From contig QANU01105470.1 in NCBI GenBank assembly GCA_003254905.1, positions 7,888-71,887 on the forward strand: 64,000 nucleotides of DNA. The letters run 5' to 3'. The notes below the pieces were generated by a model. It saw only the letters and a program-made list of their open reading frames with translations, was not told the origin of the DNA and searched no databases. Source of the DNA: Nissolia schottii. Taxonomy: Eukaryota > Streptophyta > Magnoliopsida > Fabales > Fabaceae. Position numbers and translations under genes: made by a program. Position 1 is the stretch's first letter. Each line of letters begins with the position of its first letter. Positions 26,431 to 38,900 of the stretch are shown here, piece by piece.

Positions 26431-27520
26431 GTTGCTTCATGGGAACTGTTTTATGAAGGTTTATGAAAGTAAGGTTATGAAAGATGTTTTATGTTGCCTA
26501 GTTCCAACACTCCCATGCCCAAAGGATTTATATTTAGATTATAATGTGATTATATGGTTATGTGTTTATGTGTTTGAGCAAGCATGCATCATGAGGATAA
26601 ATCACTAGAAGTTATTGTCTAATTAATGAGTAATGAATGAGGATGAGAATGAAATGTAGGAACAAGAGCATGATGAGAAAAGATAAATGTGCATATGAGA
26701 GAAAAGATATGATGATACGCATGGCATGTGATAGCAAGAAATGAATGGATTATGATGTGATGAGTATGTGTATGATATGGTCCGCTTCCGGCTTAGCCAA
26801 GACGGCGGCCCCTCGCCACCCAAAGTGTAGGGGTGGAGTCATGCTTGCCCGGGGAATAGACAGAGAAGGCAGAGCGTACACCACCATGGGGACGACGGTC
26901 CTGAGGTGTACGAGGGAGTACTGGGACACGGGCAGAGTTATGATGACTGGTATGAGAACATGCATTGAAATCCGTGCCTCATCGGCATGATGACCTATTG
27001 CATAGATCCTATGAAATGTCCCGTGCCTGGCAAGCATGGTGGAAGGTTTACCGCGCAACATATGCGTGATGATCAGTTGTGTCTGTCAGCATACATGCTT
27101 ATGTGATGGTGTTACGATGGTTAAGGGTAGAAAGCACGAGAACCTAGATAAGCAAGATTAGTTCCCTGATCACGTAGTAATATAGATAAAGTTGTTCAGG
27201 ACCTTAGGCCAAGATAATAATCAGTAGGATTTTAGTATGCATGATCACTTAGAGATCTCCTGAGCGGCTTGGAGGATACCCGAGTAAATGAACAGTAGTT
27301 AGTGCTAAGGAATCCCACTGAGGACTAAGAGTTCTCACCCCCACCCACTCGGTTATGGATCCAAGTATACAGAGCGATGGGACGGACAGTAGATGGAAGT
27401 CAAGGCACGGGGATGACAGTGACATTTTGATGGCTTATGTTTTATATCATGACTTGTATATGTTTGGTGTTAATATGTATTATTATGGCAATGTGTAACA
27501 TGTGGGACCCTGGTTGTGTG

Positions 27521-27522
<2 letters not shown>

Positions 27523-27553
<31 letters not shown>
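27523..27553. repeat. (TA)n microsatellite
   Basis: About 15 TA units near the 3' end of the nested LTR. Confidence 0.95.
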
Positions 27554-27558
<5 letters not shown>

Positions 27559-29286
27559 TATAGTCTTTATGTTTTGCTTCAGTTACCCCTAACTTCTAGC
27601 GACTGTTGTTATATGTTCTTTAAATCACGCACGGCTCCTAGTTTACAAATGGATACTGTAAAAGAACAATTTTTAAATGGGTCCATATTTTCATAAACAT
27701 GGTATTTGCAAAGGTAAGAATACGGGCTAAAAGTAACTCGACACAACGAATAACAACCCTGTGAGCATTGCTTGCTACCATGGAAGTAGGCAGTTAGCAG
27801 CGGTATTACACTCAGCGCCTTGGGCGTGACTGAAGTTCCTCCTTTGTTTTCTTGCATTTCTTTCAAACCATTTCCATGACCACTTTGTGGGGCTTCACCA
27901 CAAGTTCCAACAATCACCATACAGTCATATCCAGCTCAAAAAACATAGCTAAGTCATCTACCTATCCCTAACATAGCAGTTCTAGCATAAGACATATTAT
28001 GAGCATGTAAGGTAAATAAGCAGATAGAAGCCACCAAGGAGGTGAGCAAGATTAGGATTACCCACTTTCTTAGAGCCCTAGAGAGGATTAGAGATGGCTA
28101 TGGAGGTGAGCGTTCCCTGAGTGTTGAGTTCTCCAGCTAGCTCCCAGTTCCTGACAGTGCTTCAGAGGGGTTTCTGGACCGAACATTTTTCCGACAGAGT
28201 TTTAAGAGAAATGAGAGAAATGTGAAAATGAATGAAAATGAGGGGCTATTTATAGAGGGGGAGGCCGTGGGTTTAGAGGGCAGTTTGGTCCACAAATTTT
28301 GGTCCAAAATTACCATTATGCCCTTTTTAATTTAATTTATTAATTACTTAATTGTTTTGGATAATTATAAGGTCACATCGGGTCACATCAATGAATAGTA
28401 ACCCTTATTTTATTAATTTTTCCTAAAAAATCTAGTGCATCACGTGGTGAATGCAGATGTGGGTCCCACCCGGTCCTGTTTCGCTCGTGTTTGGTCGCTC
28501 GCAGTCCCAGTGCATTGCGCTCAGTCGTCCGAAAAATATTCCGCTTGCGTTTCTGCTATCCCCTAAGCTTCCTAGTGAGGATTTAGGGTTGATTCAAGGG
28601 ATTTGCAACCTTTCCCTCCATAAGGGTTGGGTTTCCAGAGACTTGGAACTCTCTGATGAACTCTGGGGCTGAAAGGGGTGATCTAGTATCTGTAGAATCG
28701 TCCGAAACTAAGCGGAACTCCGTTTTTCCGACGGTTTGATTTCTCCATCAAATTCTAAGGACCAAGAGGAATCTTTTAAGTGTCATCAGATTTTTGAGAA
28801 ACCCAGCAGAAAAAGTTCTACAGACACTCCTGTCCTAAGGATTCAAGCTTTTATACATTTCTAACCTATACAGAGAGCTTTTACTGAGGTTTTTCTTGTG
28901 AAATCTTTACTAAGGGAAAAGTAAGATGTTACAAATACTTAAGGCGTGACGTCACAAAGTCCTAACAAATACATTTTCGGTCGCGTCGATAGGGCAGGCC
29001 GAAAAGTGAAAATACACTCCTAATCGCGTCGATAAGGCAGGCCCCTCGCCATTCCCCAAGTCGGATGGTTATTCCCTATCGTTGATTGATGAATTATGCC
29101 ACCGTGCACTCGTGGTTAGCAACCACTCAGGTTATAGTGCTTCCTGGTCATCAACGATACGGAAACGGAAGTAGGTTATAGCTGAACGGCCACATCTACA
29201 AAGGAGGAGGACATATGAGACCAAGAAGGACGCAACCCCAGGGTGCATAAGAGAACCCCATGTCCCCTCATGCATAAGATGTGTGA

Positions 29287-30148
29287 TGTTGGTAATGACA
29301 TTGGCGACATAATTGTTAGTAGCTATTGGCGGTAAAAAATCGTCAAGGCTCACTAATTAGTTGGCAACAGAAAAGTTGCCAAAGGTTAAATAAGAAAGTG
29401 GTCGCGAGGGAATACTTGTCGCGACAAGAACCAAGCGGCAATAGAAGTCAAGGTGACTTAGGGGTCATTAGTTAAGGAAATCGTCGACACTACAGTTCGA
29501 CGATCAAGGCAAGAATGTCACAAAGATGATAATTCATCGAATAATGGCCTTACGTAAGGCAAACATTGTGACTACTTTCAAGACTTAGCAGAAAATCGTG
29601 TTGTCAAGTAAGCCTTATGGAGGGAATGGTTAACAAATTTAAACACGAGATAACCTCCCATCTGACATGGCCATAAGGGAAAGTAACCTCCCACTTTCAG
29701 AGAAATGGCGCAATTGCTAAGGACTGTGACAAAGGAAACCGCTGCATGACGTGTCACACATGCAAGCATAACTAGTCCAAGTTATGCGAGCCACGGCGAA
29801 TCGAAGTGATAACCGTCGAAGGGCTGGGGGAAGGCGGTTAATAGCAATTAAGAGCCCTGAAACTCTGTAAATACAGGGCTCTTAGGCTAAACTCGAGGTG
29901 GTTCATTGACACTCCTACCGACTCACGTAAGTCCCCCAGCCAGCAATCAGCAGTCCCACGGAAGCTTAGCGTATGCCACCACCCTTTTCTTTTCACTTTA
30001 TTTCCCTGCTTTTCTAGGAGTAGTTTGTAGATTGTAGCTTTTCTCCCAACCTTGACATTCTTTTCTCCCTGTTTTGCACTATAATCTGCACTGAAATCCT
30101 TCGCTCTTAGCTAGGATACTTTGTAATCAAAATCACCATCCAGTGATC

Positions 30149-30185
<37 letters not shown>

Positions 30186-30334
30186 TTGCATTTCCTGTTT
30201 TCACTTCCCACTCTTCTCTCAATTGCGAATTCACGCCCCTGTTCTTCACCAAGAACGCCGCAATCGTTTGTTCCCATTAAACAATCTTTTGCGTTTGCAC
30301 CGAAAGATTACCCGAAATTATTTCGTGTGGAACA
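29287..30334 (+). mobile_element. LTR of a second family (about 1.05 kb)
   Basis: Similar to the LTR at 51143-52174. Shared segments include ATTGGCGACA, GTCGCGACAA, CGTCGACACTAC, ACTTAGCARAAAA, GTAAGTCCCCCAGCC and TATGCCACCACCCTTTTC. It ends TTTCGTGTGGAACA. Its left end is uncertain and no target duplication was found. TGTAAATACAGGGCTC near 29868 sits where the other copy has TATAAATAGAGGGCTC. Family not recognised. Confidence 0.7.
30152..30182. repeat. (TA)n microsatellite
   Basis: About 15 TA units within the LTR. Confidence 0.95.
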
Positions 30335-32257
30335 TCTTCTTTCCAACCTTACAAACTTTGTTTTAGTTTGTTGCTGCTCTCTATTTATAATTAAAAGTTT
30401 TCTGCATGAAAGTGAAAGTTGTGCATTTCAAGTAATCGGAGAATTAATTTGCCTTAAAAGTCATCACAATACTTGCACACGGGCAAAGGCCTTGAATGGA
30501 TTGGCAAATACTTGTTTTATGCTTTGCTTATAAATAAACTCTCACTATAATACTGTATTTTGTTGGAAATTAGTTCTACTCTTTTATTTTCACTTTTTCC
30601 ATTTTTCTTTAAAGTAAAAAACAATAAGTTGAAAAGGTGTTGTGAAATAAATATTTGAGTATTTTGATTAAGAATATTTCTTTTTGCCAATTCTGACAAA
30701 TGAGACTTCAACTTGATAATATTCTAATTAATTTTGAATCTTTAGCTTCACTAGAAAAGTGCGTTATTTAGTGTCTTTTAAGTTCCTTTGAGCTGGTGCA
30801 TTGTTTTTTATATGGTAGGATAAATGTTGTTGGCCACTTAAACTATTAACTCAAATGATGGCAGGATAAAAGAAGGTAAGGATAGTTTGTTACCCATCAC
30901 ACTTGAGTTTGAAGAAATCAAGAAATATTAGGATAGTCCGTTTTCTTCGCGGAAGTTATAGTTTGCTTTTTGTTTTTGGGATTAAGAATCTCAATTTGGT
31001 CTAGGTGCTTTTTACATTTGCCATTTTTTTGAGTCTAATAATCTCCTGCTATGACTATGGATTTCCTTATAATGGTTGTTTTGAAGCCATTCAAACAAAT
31101 GATCATTGTAATGTCCTAGAAAATATGTAATTTGAAGCAGATTGTTATACAAACAAATATTTATTGCATTCGACTCAAGCAAATTGTTCTACAAAATAAC
31201 TTTTTGTAATACGTTCATTTTTTATATTTGGCGTAAATTTTTATGTCCAGTGTAAAATTTATACCTTTCATTTTTATGATATGCAAGATTTGATGTTTTA
31301 ACAAAATTGGTAAGAACTGCAATTTTGGAAAGTTAGATGGTTCCGAAATTGATATGTAAAGGAAATATATCACTACCCAAATGGAAGGATTAATGAGATA
31401 CTGATGGATTTAGTTGCTCTTATGTGCGGTTTTGGGCCACTAACAATGTGAAAAGGGTTCTATACCTTATAATCGTGAATTAAGGAATGTTGTATTTTTT
31501 TTTTTAAGATGTATATATTTTTTTGTCGGACATATTATATGTCCTGCAATAAAAATTGAATACAATTCCTTTAATTTATTTACTTATTGACATAGAACTA
31601 AGGGAGATGTCACATGAGCTACTAAATCTCTGCAAGAAAAGTTAGTATTTGTTGTAATTGATATTTGAGTTGTATTGTCTCCTGTTTCTGATTGTTTTGC
31701 TGAACTATGCCTAAATAGTTGGCCTTCAAGCTTCTCTCATTTTTACTCTCTCTGTTGTGTTGTGATCAATTTATTAAAAAAATTGAGGAGAATCACATAA
31801 CTCTTTTTAGAAGCGTAATGTGTGTTTTTATGTTTATGTCAAATTGGGTTTATTATTTTTTGGTTTAAATTTGGATAAATAAACTTGAGTATTGGAGTAT
31901 TTATTTGCATTCTTTGTTTTCAAGGCAAATGTTCGTTTATATTTTATCAAACAAAAAAAAATGAGTTCCCAATATTCAAGCATTTTCTTATTGTCTAACA
32001 AAAAAATGCATCTTCTCATTGTTAGTTGGAATATTACAATAAAATTATGTTCAAAATTTTTAATTTATTATTATCTATTATTATCTTTCTTTAGTTTACA
32101 AACGGTTATAAATTTAGCAGCAAAAACAAATGATTATACATTCATGTAACAGGAAAAAAAAAGGTTATAGATCTATAAATAATACTTTTGACTAAATATT
32201 TATTATATTTTAAAATTAATATTTTAATTTAAACCGGGCCATAGCACATGTCGCTAG
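30335..32257 (+). mobile_element. Possible Helitron (low confidence)
   Basis: AT-rich, gene-free 1.9 kb. Its right end, CCGGGCCATAGCACATGTCG then CTAG followed by T, resembles a decayed plant Helitron terminus (GTGCSATAGCAC-type hairpin then CTRR). The left end begins TC after an A, as Helitrons do, but this is weak. No Rep/helicase coding sequence. The alternative is ordinary AT-rich spacer. Confidence 0.3.
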
Positions 32258-32442
32258 TATAGTATAAACATGCATACTAAGAACTATCTTTAGACCCAAA
32301 AAAAAAATCTTCTATCCTACTATTGAAAGATGACTTTCATTTTAACCACTCGGAAGATTTAACTACATCGACTATATTCTCTTGTCATTACATTAAGTTG
32401 ACATCACTCCTAAATGCATTTCTCTAGACAATTATCGTCTAA

Positions 32443-32841
32443 GAAGCACCAACACTGACACAGAACACAACACAACACATCTATAAAATTTTACAAGATA
32501 CGAACGCGACATATATAGATGTGAAATTACATTTATAATATTATTCTAATACTTTCATTAATATAAAACTACTAATTTTTAACACTTTTCAAGTTTCTTT
32601 CAAAATATATGAAACATTTAAGATATTTTCATGTATCAATACTTACTAATTTTCTAAAAGTCCATGTTATAAATTATTTAACATTTAAAATACTTTCTAA
32701 TCAGGCACAGCACAGACATGGCTCAAAAAACGTTTAGATATAACTCAGACACGGCTAATTATGAATTTTTTATTTAAACATTAGTGTCTGTAGTGTGTAA
32801 GACACGAAGACACGACAATCTCATAAAGGTGTCCATGCTTC
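32443..32841. mobile_element. Small TIR element
   Basis: About 400 bp with inverted ends GAAGCACCAACACTGACAC and GAAGCATGGACACC (reverse complement of the right end). Related to 16187-16489. Target duplication unclear. Non-coding, likely a non-autonomous Mutator- or hAT-type element. Confidence 0.55.
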
Positions 32842-33131
32842 CTAGTTTATCACTCAGTTCATGAAACAATAATCTCTCTGGTTGGCCCCCCAATTGCAGG
32901 GCGTTTTCTGGGCAAATGAATATCTATATTCTCTAATAGTCTGACCATTGAAGCATATAATGGGAAGTAGAAAATGAACTCAGTTTACTAGCTAACGCTG
33001 GGGACCAAACCATAATTTTGGAGTTCCAAACAAAATCCAAACACAAGTTAGGCACTTTAAACAGGCAGGCTCCACCCATGGTTACAAAATTGAGTTTCAT
33101 TTATTTATTTATTTTAGTTTTAGAAATGGCA
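32842..33131. other. Spacer downstream of the exon at 33132
   Basis: Mixed-composition DNA that may include the 3' UTR of the minus-strand gene ending at 33132. Nothing else seen. Confidence 0.4.
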
Positions 33132-33326
33132 TCATTCATTGCTTTCTGTGTGCGAGTGAGAAGAGCCATTGGAAGCGCGTGGCTGTGAATCCTCGCTGAG
33201 GATGGAACCTTTATGCCCTGAGCTTTTCAAAGATGACATAAAATTTCGAACCCGGTCATCCATCGCACCCTGCAGCATCTGAGGCTTTTCAGAGGCTTTT
33301 CTGGCTGAGGCTTCAACAAGTTTGAT
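33132..33326 (-). CDS. Terminal exon of an unidentified host gene
   Basis: Minus-strand open segment that starts right after a good acceptor (TTCTCTGCAG, just above 33326) and encodes about 64 residues to a stop at 33132. The peptide reads IKLVEASARKASEKP, then a charged QGAMDDRVRNFMSSLK helix, then a Ser/His/Asn-rich tail ending THTESNE-like. Composition and frame look like a real C-terminal exon, not transposon DNA. I do not recognise the family. It is in phase 0, compatible with the exon ending at 42782 on the same strand, but 9.4 kb and several insertions lie between them, so the link is only a possibility. Confidence 0.5.
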   Translation of the reverse strand: MKLVEASARKASEKPQMLQGAMDDRVRNFMSSLKSSGHKGSILSEDSQPRASNGSSHSHTESNE

Positions 33327-33492
33327 CTGCAGAGAAGTTGTCAAATGGAGTCACTCTTCATAATAATTACTTCACTTTTTCATTCACATAATAATTAGTT
33401 GGCTGAGACAGCCTATACATGTTCTCACCAGCGGCACTCATCATATTTCCTCCTTTCATGTTTAGGAAATTTTTTCTACGCTACTAGATACA

Positions 33493-33497
<5 letters not shown>

Positions 33498-33524
<27 letters not shown>
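33498..33524. repeat. (AAT)n microsatellite
   Basis: Nine or so AAT units followed by AAC units. Confidence 0.95.
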
Positions 33525-33527
<3 letters not shown>

Positions 33528-33899
33528 CAACAACAAACATTTCTACGAAAAAACTAATGGTTAGAGAAATACAGACAATTTATTCAATAAGTAATCATTA
33601 CCAATAACGGTCCATCGACATTAATAATAAAATTAGAGTTAATTAACTAATCATCAAAAGCTACAAATGAAAAAAGAAAAAAAAAAAAAAAAGCAGTGAT
33701 TTGCAAGCAGCCTACTCCGCATCTTCCATTGATTGAGTTTCCATGTTACTCAAACACAATTACCAAGTACCATCCCGAATTGGAGGAACCTTTTTACTTC
33801 CAAAGATAGATTTTTTTTTAATTTTTTTTTTTTCTTTTAGTGGTTGAATCTAAACATAATTTTTAATTGTGAAATATTATAGGTCACTGAAAATATATG

Positions 33900-34970
33900 C
33901 AAACAATTTAAAGAGAGCCTTGCTAATGAAATGACTTATGTTCAGGTTCCAAAGTCAGAGTAGGATTTGTGTATAGTAAGATCGAATTCTCTCACTCGTT
34001 CAGGCTCTTCATATGTCCAAACCACCAAAAGCAAGATTCCAACATCTTTTCCACAATAGGCACTATAATTTAAAGAGAGCATTGCGAGTGAAATGACTAA
34101 TGTTCAGGTTCCAAATTTAGAGTAAGAATGTGTATAAATGATCAACTTCTCTCTATCATTCAGTCTCCTCATATGTCCAAACCACCTAAGGCAATAATCC
34201 ACCATCTTTTCCACAATAGACTCTATCTCAACCTTAGTGGTGTACTCTTTCATCACATAAAACGCTTGAGGCACTTCTTCATTTCATTCACCCAGCTTGG
34301 ATCCTATGATTTAACATATCCCTCTATCTCACTATTATTTTGGATGATCAATTTGAGATACTTCAATCATGTGAATTGTGATATTGTCCCTAACTTTCAC
34401 CTATAAGGTAGAATTTGTGTGGCTCTTGCTAAACTTACATTTCATATACTTAGTCTTCCCAAAGCTTGTCTCGACAACTGTAACTTCCCATTTAGCTCTT
34501 CTCTTAACTCTCCTACTAAAACAATGCATTTTTGCACAGGATCTTGAATATGTTCAGTAAGCACATCCAAGACCAAGGTAAAAAATATAGGAACTCAAAG
34601 TTAACCCTTGTTGTAGACCTCTTGTTATGGAAAAATCCTCTATTAATACACCTTGTGTTCTCACAATAGTTGTGAATCCATCATGCGTATCTTTAATTGC
34701 TTGAATACAAGCAATCTCAACTATTTTTCTTCTCTAGAACCATCCATAACATCTCCCTATTCAAAACCACAGATATTAAAAAAATAATAATAATAACTAG
34801 GTCCTCCCTTCCCGTAAATATTTCATCTCAAACCAAAGATTAAAACCATCCATGATCCTATTCATAACCTTATTCCAAAAGGAGGAGTTCAGACCCAGAG
34901 GCTCTTAACTTGAAAATTTCTAAGAACCTATAAATTCTAGAAATTCTTGAAGTCCTCAGTCATGGGAAAT
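33900..34970 (-). mobile_element. Decayed RTE-type LINE reverse transcriptase
   Basis: The minus strand encodes separated pieces typical of plant RTE-like LINE reverse transcriptases: FTLVLDVLTEHIQDP (about 34515-34560) and, farther along, RWFGHMRRLN (about 34150-34190). Reading frames are damaged, with stops and shifts between the motifs. The 3' part is present twice: about 33905-34070 and 34070-34225 are similar tandem blocks, each containing CATATGTCCAAACCACC. Truncated and inactive. Confidence 0.75.
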
Positions 34971-35078
34971 GACTTCTAGGTTTATCCCCATACTAAAGAG
35001 TATAACAAATCTAGGTCTTCAAGTCCTCTAAGAATGTCCATATTTTCATAAATTTAAATAATATCTCCTTATCTAGTA

Positions 35079-35279
35079 ATGCTCTTGGGTCTCCTTGATT
35101 TTGTTACTTTGTCTCCCTGCCTAGATAAAGGGTCATGGTCTATTGATCCATCTAAAGTATTTTCTTGTAAGTCCTACATTCAAAACCAAACCCATTCTTC
35201 AAACACTCATTTTTGCCTCGATAAACCTATCTGGAAGTCTAATGTGACTTGTGCCAGAATTCTTACTAATGGGCATTAG
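35079..35279 (+). pseudogene. LINE zf-RVT region fragment
   Basis: A 66-residue open segment with WSIDPSKVFSCKSYIQN and then LDKPIWKSNV. This resembles the zinc-binding region after the reverse transcriptase of plant L1-type LINEs (a W-L-PSG-FS-KS pattern, then IWKS-VP). The metal ligands are incomplete. It is a short relic. The same sequence recurs at 38413-38613 because of the assembly duplication. Confidence 0.6.
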
Positions 35280-35920
35280 AGGTAGAAGGTATCATTTGAG
35301 ACATAGGGACTTTGAGAGTCTTGGGAGAGCAAGTGATCTATTGAATATCCCAAACCATCGTATTTTCTTTAGGGTAATAAAAACTTTTCTTGCATAATCT
35401 ATAACAGTTCCATCAACTGGTATAGCTCTCATTTAGGGAGCCTGAACAGGATCTAAGGACCATAGAGAACAGCAAGACGTGGCAAAGGTGTAAGGAGGAC
35501 AAGTTGTAATGTCATGAGTATTTTTGCTAGAAGGCGAGTTCAACAAGACATAATGTGCATGCTTGGCTATGGGAGGTTTGGGATCAACTCTGTGATTGCC
35601 GGATGCCAATGGCACAGATTTCAAGATTGAAGCTGCACTGAAAGGTAGGGAACTCTTCTGGTACATGCATTGGAGGGCGCACAACCAAAATGATAAATTT
35701 TATGTTATTTCTTCTTATTTCTTTATTTTTGTTCTTGTGATCAATAATATATTCGAGTTCGATTCAGTTGTAATTTAAATTTATTTTTATTTTGGAATTT
35801 TTGAGTAAAATTTCCAACAATCTTTAAGAGTATTTTTTGCCTAGAAATTATGATATGAACCATGTGATTATTTGCAAGTAATCCTGAGCTTTTATCGATG
35901 ATAAAATTGAATAAGGAGAA
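35280..35920. other. Unassigned spacer before an LTR insertion
   Basis: No recognisable gene. Short frames on both strands are repeated at 36359-36999 and 38614-39254 only because the assembly carries this stretch three times. Confidence 0.5.
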
Positions 35921-38900
35921 TGTAACATCCCGCTTTCTCTTTAGTGAAAATCTCATTAGATAAATGCCTAGGAATTTTCATCGTAAGTTAAACCATTAGA
36001 AATATGAACTCTTAGGTTAAAAGTGTCTGTAGAAATAATTCTGCTCATTTTCGTAAAATTCTGCAGACACTAGAATAAATCCTTTTTATAATCCAAGTAC
36101 AATAGTGTGTCTAAGATATCTGTAAAATATACGGTTACGGAAGAAAGCTCACAAATACCTAACATTAACCTAAATTCTTTCTTAGAAAAATTAGTAGATC
36201 ACAAGGACGTGATCAGAATATTTTTAGGATAACCGTAAGCNTCTTGTAAGTCCTACATTCAAAACCAAACCCATTCTTCAAACACTCATTTTTGCCTCGA
36301 TAAACCTATCTGGAAGTCTAATGTGACTTGTGCCAGAATTCTTACTAATGGGCATTAGAGGTAGAAGGTATCATTTGAGACATAGGGACTTTGAGAGTCT
36401 TGGGAGAGCAAGTGATCTATTGAATATCCCAAACCATCGTATTTTCTTTAGGGTAATAAAAACTTTTCTTGCATAATCTATAACAGTTCCATCAACTGGT
36501 ATAGCTCTCATTTAGGGAGCCTGAACAGGATCTAAGGACCATAGAGAACAGCAAGACGTGGCAAAGGTGTAAGGAGGACAAGTTGTAATGTCATGAGTAT
36601 TTTTGCTAGAAGGCGAGTTCAACAAGACATAATGTGCATGCTTGGCTATGGGAGGTTTGGGATCAACTCTGTGATTGCCGGATGCCAATGGCACAGATTT
36701 CAAGATTGAAGCTGCACTGAAAGGTAGGGAACTCTTCTGGTACATGCATTGGAGGGCGCACAACCAAAATGATAAATTTTATGTTATTTCTTCTTATTTC
36801 TTTATTTTTGTTCTTGTGATCAATAATATATTCGAGTTCGATTCAGTTGTAATTTAAATTTATTTTTATTTTGGAATTTTTGAGTAAAATTTCCAACAAT
36901 CTTTAAGAGTATTTTTTGCCTAGAAATTATGATATGAACCATGTGATTATTTGCAAGTAATCCTGAGCTTTTATCGATGATAAAATTGAATAAGGAGAAT
37001 GTAACATCCCGCTTTCTCTTTAGTGAAAATCTCATTAGATAAATGCCTAGGAATTTTCATCGTAAGTTAAACCATTAGAAATATGAACTCTTAGGTTAAA
37101 AGTGTCTGTAGAAATAATTCTGCTCATTTTCGTAAAATTCTGCAGACACTAGAATAAATCCTTTTTGTAATCCAAGTACAATAGTGTATCTAAGGTATCT
37201 GTAAAATATACGGTTACGGAAGAAAGCTCACAAATACCTTAGATTAACCTAAATTCTTTCTTAGAAAAATTAGTAGATCACAAGGACGTGATCGGAATAT
37301 TTTTAGGATATCCGTACGCGAAGTACCGGAACAGCTAACGACCAAACACGATCAAACATGATCAGAATTTGGTCCCAAATTGAAGGAGCAAATTCGGCCC
37401 GCCTTTGGAGGAATCACACGGCACACACATGCACAAAAGGACAAAAATAACAAGGCAAAATTCTATAACCTTCCATGGTGATTCATCATGGTGATTAGGC
37501 ATGATGATATCATCGCTTATATCATGCTCACACCATTATTCATTAAATTTTCATTTAATTTTCACCAAAATTGAGGGTGGAGAACACAGCCTTGTGGCCT
37601 ATAAATAGAGCCCATGAGCTCTTCAAATTCAAGAGACATAGGAAACTTGCCAAAACTCTGTCCGTTTACACACTCAGTCGTTACCCTGTCCAAACACTGA
37701 CCCAGAGACTTTCCTTCACAGAACCTAGTCCAAGTTCCCTAACCCTAACCTCACAAATTTCTCCTAGTTCTTAAGGAAATCTCTCATAGATCTATCATAG
37801 AACAGACATATCCACTGTCTATGTGGTTCTATGTTAGATGATATATGATGTTAGGATGTTCTATGTGACCATGATTATATATATGTGTTGTTGATATTTG
37901 TCTGGAAATTGCAGGTGTTATCTGTGACTCTGTCAGAATTTAGGCAAACCTAAGCTTGGATTAGACTCATAACACGTTTTGTATAGAAACTGTATGCTGG
38001 GAATTTTATCATGAAAAACTAATGTTATTTTTGAAATCTACACGAAAAATTGAGTGGGGATGTCAAGTTTTGTGATATTTGGAGTCCTCGATGAATTTCT
38101 CAGCAAACAGACAGAAAACAATGTTTTCGGGCAAACAAGGGCAAAACGGGAATTTCGACTTTGGGACTGAAAAACTGGGTTGATTTTCAAAAAATATGGG
38201 TTTAGAACTATCAAAAACCTTAGGGCCAAGTCTTGAGTCCATCGAGTTTTTGAGAACTAAAATTCCAAAGAAAATAGGGCTTTACAGGGGCAAAACAACA
38301 TTTTTNCTTCTAGGTTTATCCCCATACTAAAGAGTATAACAAATCTAGGTCTTCAAGTCCTCTAAGAATGTCCATATTTTCATAAATTTAAATAATATCT
38401 CCTTATCTAGTAATGCTCTTGGGTCTCCTTGATTTTGTTACTTTGTCTCCCTGCCTAGATAAAGGGTCATGGTCTATTGATCCATCTAAAGTATTTTCTT
38501 GTAAGTCCTACATTCAAAACCAAACCCATTCTTCAAACACTCATTTTTGCCTCGATAAACCTATCTGGAAGTCTAATGTGACTTGTGCCAGAATTCTTAC
38601 TAATGGGCATTAGAGGTAGAAGGTATCATTTGAGACATAGGGACTTTGAGAGTCTTGGGAGAGCAAGTGATCTATTGAATATCCCAAACCATCGTATTTT
38701 CTTTAGGGTAATAAAAACTTTTCTTGCATAATCTATAACAGTTCCATCAACTGGTATAGCTCTCATTTAGGGAGCCTGAACAGGATCTAAGGACCATAGA
38801 GAACAGCAAGACGTGGCAAAGGTGTAAGGAGGACAAGTTGTAATGTCATGAGTATTTTTGCTAGAAGGCGAGTTCAACAAGACATAATGTGCATGCTTGG

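Larger units (their letters stand above)
25073..27810 (+). mobile_element. Tekay-like solo LTR (2.7 kb), third nesting level
   Basis: Starts TGTAACATCCCG and ends AGCAGCGGTATTACA. Flanks are CTCAA (25068-25072) and CTCAG (27811-27815), a target duplication with one mismatch. It contains the conserved box (25553-25655), TATAAATA (25846-25853) and a GCTGAGCGG array (26275-26430). Youngest of the three-level stack 21776 / 23512 / 25073. Confidence 0.88.
23512..28933 (-). mobile_element. Tekay-like solo LTR, minus strand, itself split by an LTR
   Basis: Left edge TGTAACACCC and right edge GATGTTACA, flanked by AATAC at 23507-23511 and 28934-28938. Without the nested LTR at 25073-27810 it is about 2.7 kb. 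It carries the conserved box (about 28480-28560, reverse), TACCCACTT near 28059, and the GCTGAGCGG-type array (24930-25070, reverse). A solo LTR with no coding part. Confidence 0.9.
21776..29286 (+). mobile_element. Incomplete Tekay-like LTR with nested insertions
   Basis: Starts TGTAACATCCCAC inside the minus-strand LTR at 20584-21775. It holds a diverged LTR box near 22050-22135, TATAAATAA near 22356 and AAGTGGGTAAAC near 22652. The 23512-28933 LTR splits it. It resumes at 28939 and stops where another LTR family begins near 29287. Incomplete at its 3' side. Confidence 0.75.

Noticed and set aside
27609-27920. 103-residue minus frame over the end of the nested LTR and its flank
   Set aside because: It crosses an LTR boundary and target duplication; chance frame.
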